Notes under the pieces: generated by a model | Databases searched by the model: none | The model's input: the letters and a program-made list of their open reading frames with translations, nothing else | What the model was told of the DNA's origin: nothing | Shown: positions 26,305 to 33,604 of the stretch, in pieces | How the letters are laid out: the number at the start of each line of letters is the position of its first letter | Numbering within the stretch: the stretch's first letter is position 1 | Source of the DNA: JAFGBN01 sp964394145 | GTDB taxonomy: Bacteria; Chloroflexota; Dehalococcoidia; GIF9; AB-539-J10 | Assembly: GCA_964394145.1 (NCBI GenBank) | Contig: CAYMVL010000043.1 | Location: forward strand, 1-64,000 | Direction of reading: 5' to 3' | Length of the DNA stretch: 64,000 nt | Position numbers and translations under genes: made by a program

Positions 26305-26559
26305 ATGGCAAAGATAGGAAAAGTTAAGGAGAAAATCAAGAAAAACCCACAGAGCAAGGAGGAGATAATCCTTCACTATGCTCGCAGCTCAGCCCCTGAC
26401 TTGACTGAGGAGCTACTCGAAGGGAGGGATGGTGAATTGGCAAGGGAGGCGTGGAACAGACTATCAAGGCTATACTTCCTCAAGCCCCTTGTCACAACAT
26501 TATCCACAATATTCAGGCTTAGCAAGGGACAGATAAAGAAAGGGCCAAAGAGATTATGA
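26305..26559 (+). CDS. Small basic hypothetical protein beside a transposase fragment
   Basis: An 84-residue basic protein (MAKIGKVKEKIKKNPQSKEE...GQIKKGPKRL) with a helix-rich composition and no recognised domain. It ends in a 4-base ATGA overlap with the next ORF, which looks like the C-terminus of an ISLre2/UPF0236-type transposase. It may be an upstream part of the same decayed element or an independent gene. Confidence 0.4.
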   Translation: MAKIGKVKEKIKKNPQSKEEIILHYARSSAPDLTEELLEGRDGELAREAWNRLSRLYFLKPLVTTLSTIFRLSKGQIKKGPKRL

Positions 26560-26834
26560 GGCTAAGGAGTTATCCGGTCGGCAACCCCTATGGCTGGCGG
26601 GACCACCGTCTTGAACTTAGTTCTGATGGTTTGAGAGGCCAAGGGGCTATGCAAGGTAATGCGGATAAGCTGTTTGCCGATAGGATGAAGAAGAGGGGCA
26701 TCAGCTGGACGAAGAAAGGTGCTAATGGGATGGCGGAACTAATAAGCTTGAACCGGATGGCAGCGCCTGGCTTCAAGTGGAGATACCCGACTTCTACGGA
26801 CTACATTCTGATCGCCCCTGGGTCGGGGCATTAA
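26556..26834 (+). pseudogene. C-terminal fragment of a UPF0236/ISLre2-type transposase
   Basis: The 92-residue ORF contains YGWRDHRLELSSDGLRGQG, then GNADKLFADRMKKRGISWTK and KGANGMAELISLN. The pattern GNxDKLxAxRMKxRGxSWTxxGAxxMAxL is that of the C-terminus of UPF0236-family transposases, which are several hundred residues long. Only this end is present, so it is a remnant. The last 20 residues after LNR are probably out of family. Confidence 0.6.
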
Positions 26835-26931
26835 GAGCCTTAGTCTATGGAGATAACAAAAGTGTAACTTGTGGTAGTCACCCAGAAATTCAACCTACCA
26901 AATCCTTACGGTAAGCCGCCAGTACACGAGT

Positions 26932-26961
26932 TTGACAATATGAGAGCTACAGCATTATAAT
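26932..26961 (+). promoter_or_regulatory. Consensus sigma-70 promoter for SBP E
   Basis: TTGACA (26932-26937), 18-base spacer, TATAAT (26956-26961). About 300 bases before the SBP E start. Confidence 0.7.
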
Positions 26962-27211
26962 TTTATAGGGTTCCCAGATTTTGTCTGACGCACGACTAAT
27001 AGATAGCTGAGTGAGGTAGTTACGCCGAAGTGGAGCATTACGTTTTCAGAACTCGCTGTTCATTTTCCTCCTTCTTCAAAAGATAGCCCCTGCACGGCTC
27101 ACGAGGCGGCTGGGCTGTCTCCGTCCTCTAAGTACACTGGTGAATTTTTTGACAAAACTTTGGCACGGCTTTAAAGAGGAGACACGCATAGGACAAGAGG
27201 AGGTATTGCCT

Positions 27212-27232
27212 ATGGAGCAAGAGATAACATGA
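27212..27232 (+). other. Mini-ORF in conserved SBP leader (copy E)
   Basis: Seven-codon frame MEQEIT then stop, preceded by AGAGGAGGT 7 bases upstream and ending 31 bases before SBP E. In this copy the mini-ORF is the last part of a longer open frame (EEVLPMEQEIT). Confidence 0.4.
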
Positions 27233-27262
27233 GGCCGGCTAGAATGAAGAAAGGAGGATTGA

Positions 27263-28657
27263 ATGAAAAACAAAGTAGTAACGTTAGTAGTAGCCATAGC
27301 TGTGATTGTGAGCCTGGTCATTGTCGGATGTGCTGAGCCGACGACACCAACAACGCCGACAACACCTACAACACCTACAACACCGACGACTCCGACTACG
27401 CCAACGACTCCAGCAGGACCAGCAGAGATTGTTATTGGCGCTAATATGGCTATGACAGGTATGTATGGCGCTTTTGGTGAAGGATCTGAATTTGCTTATG
27501 AAACAGCAGCCGAGGATATTAATAAGCTTGGTGGAATATACATAAAGGAGTATGACCGCAAGCTGCCCGTTAAATTTGTAATGGTTGATAATGAGAGCGA
27601 TCTCAATAAGATAGCAACTCTGGCTGAAGACCTGGTACTGCGTGATAAGGTAAACGTCCTCATGGGTTCCGGGGCACTGGAGGTCTGTTTCCCCTCAGCA
27701 AGGGTGGCTGAGCTCCATCAAGTACCATTTATCATGGGACCGGGTCCCTATGAGTCCTGGCAAGCTATGCGTACGGAAGCCGAGCCACCATGGCAATATA
27801 GCTGGGGTGTTTCTTTTGCTATAGCTACTCCCGCTCCAGAGGGAGATTTCCGCCATGGCGTAATGGGATATAACATGTTTGATGCCTGGCTGGGTGCTCT
27901 GCAGTTCTTCGGTGAAAAGAGCAACAAGAAGATAGCTCTTCTTGCCGCAGATGACACGGACGGCAGGGGCTGGTATACGGCATTTGCGCCGGCAGCTGAA
28001 AGTATAGGTATGGAGTGCTATCGCTCAGATGATCTCTTTGGCATAGTGCCTATGGACACCACCGACTTTACTACCCTCATAAAGGAGTGGCAGGACCAGG
28101 ACTGTGAACTGGTCTGGGGCAATGCTCCCGGGTTCTTCTGGGGCATATTCCTGAGACAGGCTAAGATGCTGGGCTACCAACCCAAGCAGGTGTTTGCCAC
28201 AAGGGGAGCGCTCTTTTACGTTGACGTGGCAGCCTGGGGCGGTGACCTGCCGCAGGGTGTCTGCAATGAGATGTTCTGGAACCCGTCGATTCAGGTTGCT
28301 AAGGGTATAGGTGACACCACTCCAATGGTCCTTTACGAAAGGTGGGCTGAGGAGTCAGGTCAGCCGCTGAATCAGGTCATCGGGATTCACTATGCTCAGG
28401 CACAAGTTGTATTCGATGCTTTGGAGAGAGCCGGTAGCCTTGACGCAGATAAGATTCAAGCAGCCCTAGCACAAACCGACTTGATGACAATCTACCATCG
28501 CGTAGTCTTTGACAAGGACCAGTACAGCAGGCTACCCGTTGCTTTTGGCCAGTGGCAGAGCGGCGATAATGGTGAATGGTTGAACCCAATAGTATATTCT
28601 GACCACGACTTCATGCCTGCCACAGCCGAGATGCTATTCCCCATCCCTTACGACTAG
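27263..28657 (+). CDS. ABC transporter substrate-binding lipoprotein (SBP E)
   Basis: A 464-residue LIV-type binding protein, the closest paralogue of SBP D and close to B. Signal MKNKVVTLVVAIAVI, lipobox VIVGC, a linker of about eight Thr-Thr-Pro units (DNA about 27340-27416), and binding domain from AEIVIGANMAMTGMYGAFGE to the shared C-terminus LFPIPYD. SD is AAAGGAGGA. Monocistronic, with its own consensus promoter and terminator. B, D and E differ mainly in scattered substitutions, which could tune ligand choice. Confidence 0.9.
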   Translation: MKNKVVTLVVAIAVIVSLVIVGCAEPTTPTTPTTPTTPTTPTTPTTPTTPAGPAEIVIGANMAMTGMYGAFGEGSEFAYETAAEDINKLGGIYIKEYDRKLPVKFVMVDNESDLNKIATLAEDLVLRDKVNVLMGSGALEVCFPSARVAELHQVPFIMGPGPYESWQAMRTEAEPPWQYSWGVSFAIATPAPEGDFRHGVMGYNMFDAWLGALQFFGEKSNKKIALLAADDTDGRGWYTAFAPAAESIGMECYRSDDLFGIVPMDTTDFTTLIKEWQDQDCELVWGNAPGFFWGIFLRQAKMLGYQPKQVFATRGALFYVDVAAWGGDLPQGVCNEMFWNPSIQVAKGIGDTTPMVLYERWAEESGQPLNQVIGIHYAQAQVVFDALERAGSLDADKIQAALAQTDLMTIYHRVVFDKDQYSRLPVAFGQWQSGDNGEWLNPIVYSDHDFMPATAEMLFPIPYD

Positions 28658-28684
28658 ACTGCGAACATAATGAGGACCCAATAT

Positions 28685-28726
28685 CATGGGGTCGGAGACT
28701 TTAGGGCTCTCCGACCCCATGTTTTG
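28685..28726 (+). terminator. Rho-independent terminator after SBP E
   Basis: Stem CATGGGGTCGGAGA / TCTCCGACCCCATG plus TTTT, identical to the terminator after SBP D. Confidence 0.9.
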
Positions 28727-28744
28727 CTCTTTATTATACCCGCC

Positions 28745-28921
28745 CCTTGAAACAACTCGCCAAGCTTACCCGGGGTCGCTAAGGAAGGATGGCTTTATGA
28801 TTGATTGCCGGGCCACAGCACATAAGCGCAACACTAAGAACCAGGTAGATAGCTATCTACGCGCGCTGGATTAGCTCTCAGCATCAGGGCACTACCTTAC
28901 CCTTCAGTGCGGCATGTCAAA
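28745..28921 (+). repeat. 3' flank repeat, copy 2 (after SBP E)
   Basis: Counterpart of 22794-22968. Here the frame is intact, reading RKDGFMIDCRATAHKRNTKN then QVDSYLRALD and a stop, suggesting that the repeat carries the 3' end of a former gene. Confidence 0.75.
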
Positions 28922-29077
28922 TCATTGGAGCCTCAGCCTAACTGAGTAGCTTAAGGGATATAATTTCAATCGCCCGCAACAATCCCTTGCCTGTCTTCCT
29001 CCCATGGAGTATATTGAAAAAGAGCTTGCTAGAATTCACAAGCCAGACTTACCTATGTGGTCGAACACCACAAAATA

Positions 29078-29108
29078 TTGACATGGTGCAATAGGCTTTG
29101 TATATAAT
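29078..29108 (+). promoter_or_regulatory. Promoter for the first AthL/AthS-like pair
   Basis: TTGACA (29078-29083) and TATAAT (29103-29108) with a 19-base spacer, or TATATA at 29101-29106 with 17 bases. About 95 bases before the ATG. The -10 downstream bases GCAAGGGACC resemble those at the SDR promoter (GCAAGGAACG). Confidence 0.6.
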
Positions 29109-29201
29109 ATGCAAGGGACCAGCGGTCGATAGGTTCCTGCCTTTCAAGTAAGATGTACGAGAGCGAACTCAGTTATGAATAACGCGAACTAAGGAGGGAA
29201 T

Positions 29202-31805
29202 ATGGCAGAAAAAGAGAAAAGGAAGAAGCTAGATGTGGGGGGTCAGACATTCGTCAGGGATATCAGCTTTTGCGGTGTACCTGAGAATGGTTCCAACGCC
29301 TCGATGGTGGATGTCAAGGATGGGAAAATCATACGTATTCGCCCGATGCACTACGATTGGAAGTACGATCCCAAGAAGGATATGAATCCCTGGAAGATGG
29401 AATTGAGGGGCGGGACTTTTGAGCCTAGCATGAAGACCCTGCTTCCGCCTTGGTCGATTGCCTACAAGAACCGCGTCTATTCGCCGTCGCGTATCCTCTA
29501 CCCTATGATGCGTGTCGACTTCGACCCCAATGGCAACCGCAATCCGCAAAACCGAGGCATAAGCAAGTACAAGCGCATCTCCTGGGACCAGGCTCTTGAC
29601 ATCATTGCCAGCGAGATGAATCGCATCAAGCAGAAGTATGGGCCCACTGCTCTTCTTTACGAGAGCGACCAGCATGGTGAGAACAAAATTGTGCAGGCCT
29701 GCCATGGGGCTGGCCGCAGGCTGCTCCGGCTCTGGGGTGGGTTCACGCAACAGAACCGTGATCCGGACAGCTGGGAAGGCTGGTGGTGGGGGAGTAAGCA
29801 CTTCTGGGGCTGCGAGCCGGTAGGCCAGGGAATGCAAAGCAACCTGCTCTACGATATCTCCAAGAACGCTGAACTGCTGCTTTACTGGGGATGCGATCCG
29901 GAAACAACGCCCTGGGGTTGGGGAGGCCAGTTGCCGAGTCGATTGAGCTACTGGTGGACCGAACTCGGCATCAAGCAGATTTATGTATGCCCCGATCTGA
30001 ATTATGGTGCCGCTGTGCACGCTGACCGATGGATACCGATCCTGCCAAACACCGATGCGGCGATGTATCTCGCAATTACTTATCACTGGTTCAAGAACGG
30101 AACTTACGATAAAGAGTACCTGAAAACTCACGCCGTTGGCGTCGATAAGTATGAGGCCTATGTTATAGGCGAAGAAGACGGAGTGCCCAAGACGCCTGAG
30201 TGGGCAGCCTCTATCACCGGCGTGCCGTCCCGTATAATCAAAGCGCTGGCCGAGGAGTGGGCTAGCAAACGCACCACCGTGGTTATCAGTAATGGTGGCC
30301 CTGGAATTCGTGGCCCCTACTCTACAGAGCCGGCGCGACTGCAGAATATTTGTCTGGCCATGCAAGGACTTGGCAAGCCTGGTGTGAACCAGGCCAAGAT
30401 GATAGAGTGGGGACTTTTTGACTATGGAGACCAGTACGCACAACCCAAGCCGTTACGTATACCAAACCTGCGCAAGGCCTACAGGGGTGGCCATCCCGAC
30501 GAGACCAACCACCCCTCGTTTATCCCCAAGACTTATATACCTAAGGCCATTCTAGAAGGTAAGTGCGATTGGTATGGCGTCGAATCCGAAACAGCCCCGC
30601 GCGAAGACCAGTTCGTGCACTACAAGTACCCTGCGGACGGTTGCTCTAAGATCCACATGGTCTGGACCGATTCACCATCCTGGGTCACCTGCTGGAACTG
30701 CGGCAACGACTATATCCGGGCCATGCGTCATCCCGATATCGAGTTCATGTTCGCCCAGCATATATGGCTGGAGAATGAGTGTTTGCTGGCCGATATCATC
30801 CTACCGGTGAATACCAAGCTCGAAGAGGAGGACATTGGTGCCGACGTCTTCAGCGGCCAGTATAACCTGCTGTTTCTGGAGCACAAGTGCACGGAACCCC
30901 TCGGTGAGTCATACAGTGACTACGAGATCGTATGTAAGATTGCTGAGCGGCTGGGCTTGTTGGAACAGTACACCGAAGGCAAGTCTGTTGAGGACTGGAT
31001 CAAGTACGGCTGGGAAACTTCGCGCGTCGCGGACCTCGTTAGCTGGGAGCAGCTTAATGAGAAGGGGTACTATGTCGTGCCTACTGACGATAATTGGGAG
31101 GATGTGCCCGCAGGCTTTTACAACTTTTACAAGGACCCCGAGAAATATCCGCTCTCAACGCCGACCGGTAAGCTCGAATTCGAGGCTACCGGCCTTCTCA
31201 AGCACTTCCCTGAGGATCTGGAGCGACCGCCAGTGCCTAAGTGGGTTGCAAAAGGCATCAGCCACGAGGAGACTATCGGGACCGAACGCTCCAAGAAGTA
31301 CCCTCTGCTTGTGTGCACCAATCACCCGCGCTGGGGTGTGCACTCAGAGCACCAGGATATGATCTGGATACGCGAAATTGAGACCGCCAAGGTGAGGGGG
31401 CCCGACGGCTACGAGTATCATCCGGCCTGGCTACACCCATCAGAGGCAGAGAAGAGGGGCATTAAGAGCGGGGACATCATCTCAATCTACAATGACCGAG
31501 GCACGGTGCTGGCAGGCGCATATATTACCGAACGCGTCATGCCTGGCGTGCTGTATATCGATCATGGTGCGAAGTGGGACCCGATTGCGCTTGGGGAGAT
31601 CGATCGTGGTGGTGCCATCAACACTATTGTGCCCAGAAACACCTGTTCAAAGAATGCAGTCGGCCATGCAGTGAGCGGCTTTTTGGTACAGGTAGAGAAG
31701 ACTGACATGGAAGCGCTCAGGCGCAAGTATCCGGAAGCCTTCCAGCGTCCCTTCGACCCCCATGCAGGTCCCAGCTTAGAAGCCTGGATTGAAGGAGGTA
31801 AATGA
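29202..31805 (+). CDS. Transhydroxylase-like molybdopterin enzyme, large subunit (pair 1)
   Basis: An 867-residue member of the DMSO reductase superfamily that lacks the usual N-terminal Fe-S Cys motif. It resembles the large subunit of pyrogallol-phloroglucinol transhydroxylase (AthL) of Pelobacter acidigallici. The Mo-ligand region is RDPDSWEGWWWG, with S190 in the place of the reported Mo-ligand Ser175 and D189 in that of Asp174; H158 (SDQHGENK) matches the catalytic His region. Other cofactor-binding segments are YKRISWDQALDIIASEMN, WILPNTDAAM-type PILPNTDAAMYLAI and the C-terminal IKSGDIISIYNDRGTVL. No Tat signal is seen, so it should be cytoplasmic. It overlaps the Fe-S subunit gene by 4 bases (ATGA). 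Substrate is not certain: related proteins may act on other phenols or as ordinary oxidoreductases. Confidence 0.8.
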   Translation: MAEKEKRKKLDVGGQTFVRDISFCGVPENGSNASMVDVKDGKIIRIRPMHYDWKYDPKKDMNPWKMELRGGTFEPSMKTLLPPWSIAYKNRVYSPSRILYPMMRVDFDPNGNRNPQNRGISKYKRISWDQALDIIASEMNRIKQKYGPTALLYESDQHGENKIVQACHGAGRRLLRLWGGFTQQNRDPDSWEGWWWGSKHFWGCEPVGQGMQSNLLYDISKNAELLLYWGCDPETTPWGWGGQLPSRLSYWWTELGIKQIYVCPDLNYGAAVHADRWIPILPNTDAAMYLAITYHWFKNGTYDKEYLKTHAVGVDKYEAYVIGEEDGVPKTPEWAASITGVPSRIIKALAEEWASKRTTVVISNGGPGIRGPYSTEPARLQNICLAMQGLGKPGVNQAKMIEWGLFDYGDQYAQPKPLRIPNLRKAYRGGHPDETNHPSFIPKTYIPKAILEGKCDWYGVESETAPREDQFVHYKYPADGCSKIHMVWTDSPSWVTCWNCGNDYIRAMRHPDIEFMFAQHIWLENECLLADIILPVNTKLEEEDIGADVFSGQYNLLFLEHKCTEPLGESYSDYEIVCKIAERLGLLEQYTEGKSVEDWIKYGWETSRVADLVSWEQLNEKGYYVVPTDDNWEDVPAGFYNFYKDPEKYPLSTPTGKLEFEATGLLKHFPEDLERPPVPKWVAKGISHEETIGTERSKKYPLLVCTNHPRWGVHSEHQDMIWIREIETAKVRGPDGYEYHPAWLHPSEAEKRGIKSGDIISIYNDRGTVLAGAYITERVMPGVLYIDHGAKWDPIALGEIDRGGAINTIVPRNTCSKNAVGHAVSGFLVQVEKTDMEALRRKYPEAFQRPFDPHAGPSLEAWIEGGK

Positions 31806-32644
31806 TGGGCAAGAGCCTGATTATCAACTACGATATTTGCAATGGTTGTCACAACTGCGTGGTTGCCTGTAAGGACGAGCACGTAGGTAACGACTGGACT
31901 CCATATGCCAAGCCTCAGCCCTCGACCGGGCACTTCTGGATGAAAATTACTGACATGGTCAGGGGTACTGTTCCCAAGGTCAGGGTCACATATCTTCACG
32001 ATATATGTCAGCACTGTGACGACGCACCCTGCATCCCCGCCTGTTCAGCCCACGCCATATACAAAAGAGATGATGGCATAGTCATCATCGACCCGGAAAA
32101 ATGTAGGGGCCACAGGAATTGCATCGATGCATGTCCCTATGGAGCCATTTATTTCAACTGGGACCTTAATATAGCTCAAAAATGCACTTTCTGCGCGCAC
32201 CTGCTGGATAACGGATGGAAAGAACCTCGATGCGTCGACGCATGCCCCACCGGAGCGTTGAAGTTCGGTGAGGAAGAGGACCTGAAGGACGAGATAAGCA
32301 AAGCTGAAGTTTTGCATCCGGAGTACGGAACCAAGCCGCGGGTGTATTACATAGGCCTGCCCCGAAGCTTCGTAGCCGGAGCCGTCTATTCCCCGGAAGA
32401 AGACAAATGTCTCCAGGACGCAACCGCCACCCTCGTGGACTCAAACACCGGTGAGAAGTTCACGGCCAAGACTGACAACTACGGTGATTTCTGGTTTGAG
32501 AACATGAAAGTCGACCATAGCTACTCACTGAGGATAGAGAAGGATGGATACTATCCCCAGGAGATGCACGACATAAGCACAGCAAAGGATGTCAACGTAG
32601 GCGACATAAAACTCTACAGAAGGGTGAAGGTAGCTAAATCTTAG
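31802..32644 (+). CDS. Transhydroxylase-like Fe-S subunit with C-terminal beta domain (pair 1)
   Basis: A 280-residue (or 279 from the second ATG at 31805, better spaced from GGAGGT) electron-transfer subunit. Residues 10-170 carry four ferredoxin-type motifs: CNGCHNCVVAC, CQHCDDAPCIPAC, CRGHRNCIDAC and CTFC...RCVDAC. In the third motif the second Cys is replaced by His. After about residue 195 there is a Cna-B/carboxypeptidase-regulatory-like beta domain (ATLVDSNTGEKFTAKTDNYG, DFWFENMKVDHSYSLRI). This Fe-S plus beta-domain build is the known layout of the transhydroxylase small subunit AthS. It is coupled to the large-subunit gene. Confidence 0.85.
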   Translation: MMGKSLIINYDICNGCHNCVVACKDEHVGNDWTPYAKPQPSTGHFWMKITDMVRGTVPKVRVTYLHDICQHCDDAPCIPACSAHAIYKRDDGIVIIDPEKCRGHRNCIDACPYGAIYFNWDLNIAQKCTFCAHLLDNGWKEPRCVDACPTGALKFGEEEDLKDEISKAEVLHPEYGTKPRVYYIGLPRSFVAGAVYSPEEDKCLQDATATLVDSNTGEKFTAKTDNYGDFWFENMKVDHSYSLRIEKDGYYPQEMHDISTAKDVNVGDIKLYRRVKVAKS

Positions 32645-32693
32645 CTCTATAGCCTTCCCCTGACTTGAATCTATGGGCATTGAGGGGGAAAAG

Positions 32694-32730
32694 AAATGAG
32701 GCTGGCTGCTGATGGCGCCAGCCTCATTTT
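32694..32730. terminator. Bidirectional terminator between the two convergent pairs
   Basis: A 13-bp perfect stem AAATGAGGCTGGC / GCCAGCCTCATTT with a 10-base loop. An A-rich run on the left and TTTT on the right allow termination from both sides. Confidence 0.85.
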
Positions 32731-32759
32731 CGCTTACCTATTCTATCTCTTCAGGCAAA

Positions 32760-33602
32760 TTATGCCCTGTTTAAGTTTATGGTCCCCAGATAGCTGTCAA
32801 CTTTAACATCTGCGTCCATTGTCTTTGCGGCATATCCCGCAGATTCGAACTTCAGCGAATAAGTTCCGGCATCGAGCCCGGTGAATTCAAAGACACCATA
32901 GGCATCGGTGAGCGCGGTCTTCTCTTCCGCTCTTTGCTTGTTCATCAACGTAACCTTGACGTTTTCGGCACACTCATCCACATCTCCAAACACGACGCTG
33001 CCAGCCAGGAAATTCTTACTTATCCTTTCAAGACCTACATAGTACACTCTGGGTTTTGTTTTCCATTCCGGGTGGAATACCTCAGCCTTACCTGAACTTA
33101 CCAGCTTAGCTACCTCGCTCTCTGGATCGTCCAGGTCGCCAAATATCATGGCCTTGCTGGGACATGCCTGTACGCACCTGGGCATTTGCCCATCCTCGAG
33201 CCTCTGCACGCAGAAGTTGCATTTCTGTGGGAGCTGTTTCTCCTCGTTCCAAAATATTGCGCCGTAGGGGCAAGAGTCCACTATTTGCCTCTGGCCTACA
33301 GCTTTCTCGGGGTCGATAATCACTATTCCGTCAGGCCTCTTATATACCGCACCGTTCTTAGCCGCCTTAATGCAAGGCGCATTGTCACACTGCATACAAG
33401 GAATAGGCATGTAAGACACTCTGATATGTGGATACGTGCCCCCTTCCTTCTTCTCAATCCTTATCCAGGATTCCCCATGTCTGGGCTGGCCTACGGAATA
33501 GGGAGGATAATCGTTATCCCAGTATTCGTCTTTGCACGCCACAAAACAGTTGTAGCAAGCATTGCACTTTGTTATATCTATTACCATACCCCATTTAGCC
33601 AC
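32760..33602 (-). CDS. Transhydroxylase-like Fe-S subunit (pair 2, AthS-like)
   Basis: A 280-residue Fe-S protein. Motifs are CNACYNCFVAC (C13, C16, C19, C23), CMQCDNAPCIKAAKNG, a degenerate third motif EKAVGQRQIVDSCP and CNFC...RCVQACP. That gives twelve motif cysteines, enough for three [4Fe-4S] clusters, the number reported for AthS, against up to fifteen in pair 1. The C-terminal Cna-B-like domain is VKVTLMNKQRAEEKTALTD then AYGVFEFTGLDAGTYSLKF. It follows its large subunit by 2 bases. Confidence 0.87.
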   Translation of the reverse strand: MAKWGMVIDITKCNACYNCFVACKDEYWDNDYPPYSVGQPRHGESWIRIEKKEGGTYPHIRVSYMPIPCMQCDNAPCIKAAKNGAVYKRPDGIVIIDPEKAVGQRQIVDSCPYGAIFWNEEKQLPQKCNFCVQRLEDGQMPRCVQACPSKAMIFGDLDDPESEVAKLVSSGKAEVFHPEWKTKPRVYYVGLERISKNFLAGSVVFGDVDECAENVKVTLMNKQRAEEKTALTDAYGVFEFTGLDAGTYSLKFESAGYAAKTMDADVKVDSYLGTINLNRA

Positions 33603-33604
33603 TT

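Larger units (their letters stand above)
26835..27262. other. SBP E promoter and leader
   Basis: Contains the promoter at 26932-26961 and the conserved SBP block (about 27090-27232). In the block one frame is open from a stop near 27017 to the mini-ORF end at 27232 without an ATG near its beginning; it ends STLVNFLTKLWHGFKEETR, then IGQEEVLPMEQEIT. Confidence 0.5.

Noticed and set aside
29229..30443. 404-codon minus-strand ORF opposite the pair 1 large subunit
   Set aside because: Lies wholly within a well-supported molybdopterin enzyme gene, has no SD or protein motif; long antisense frames are common in this codon bias.
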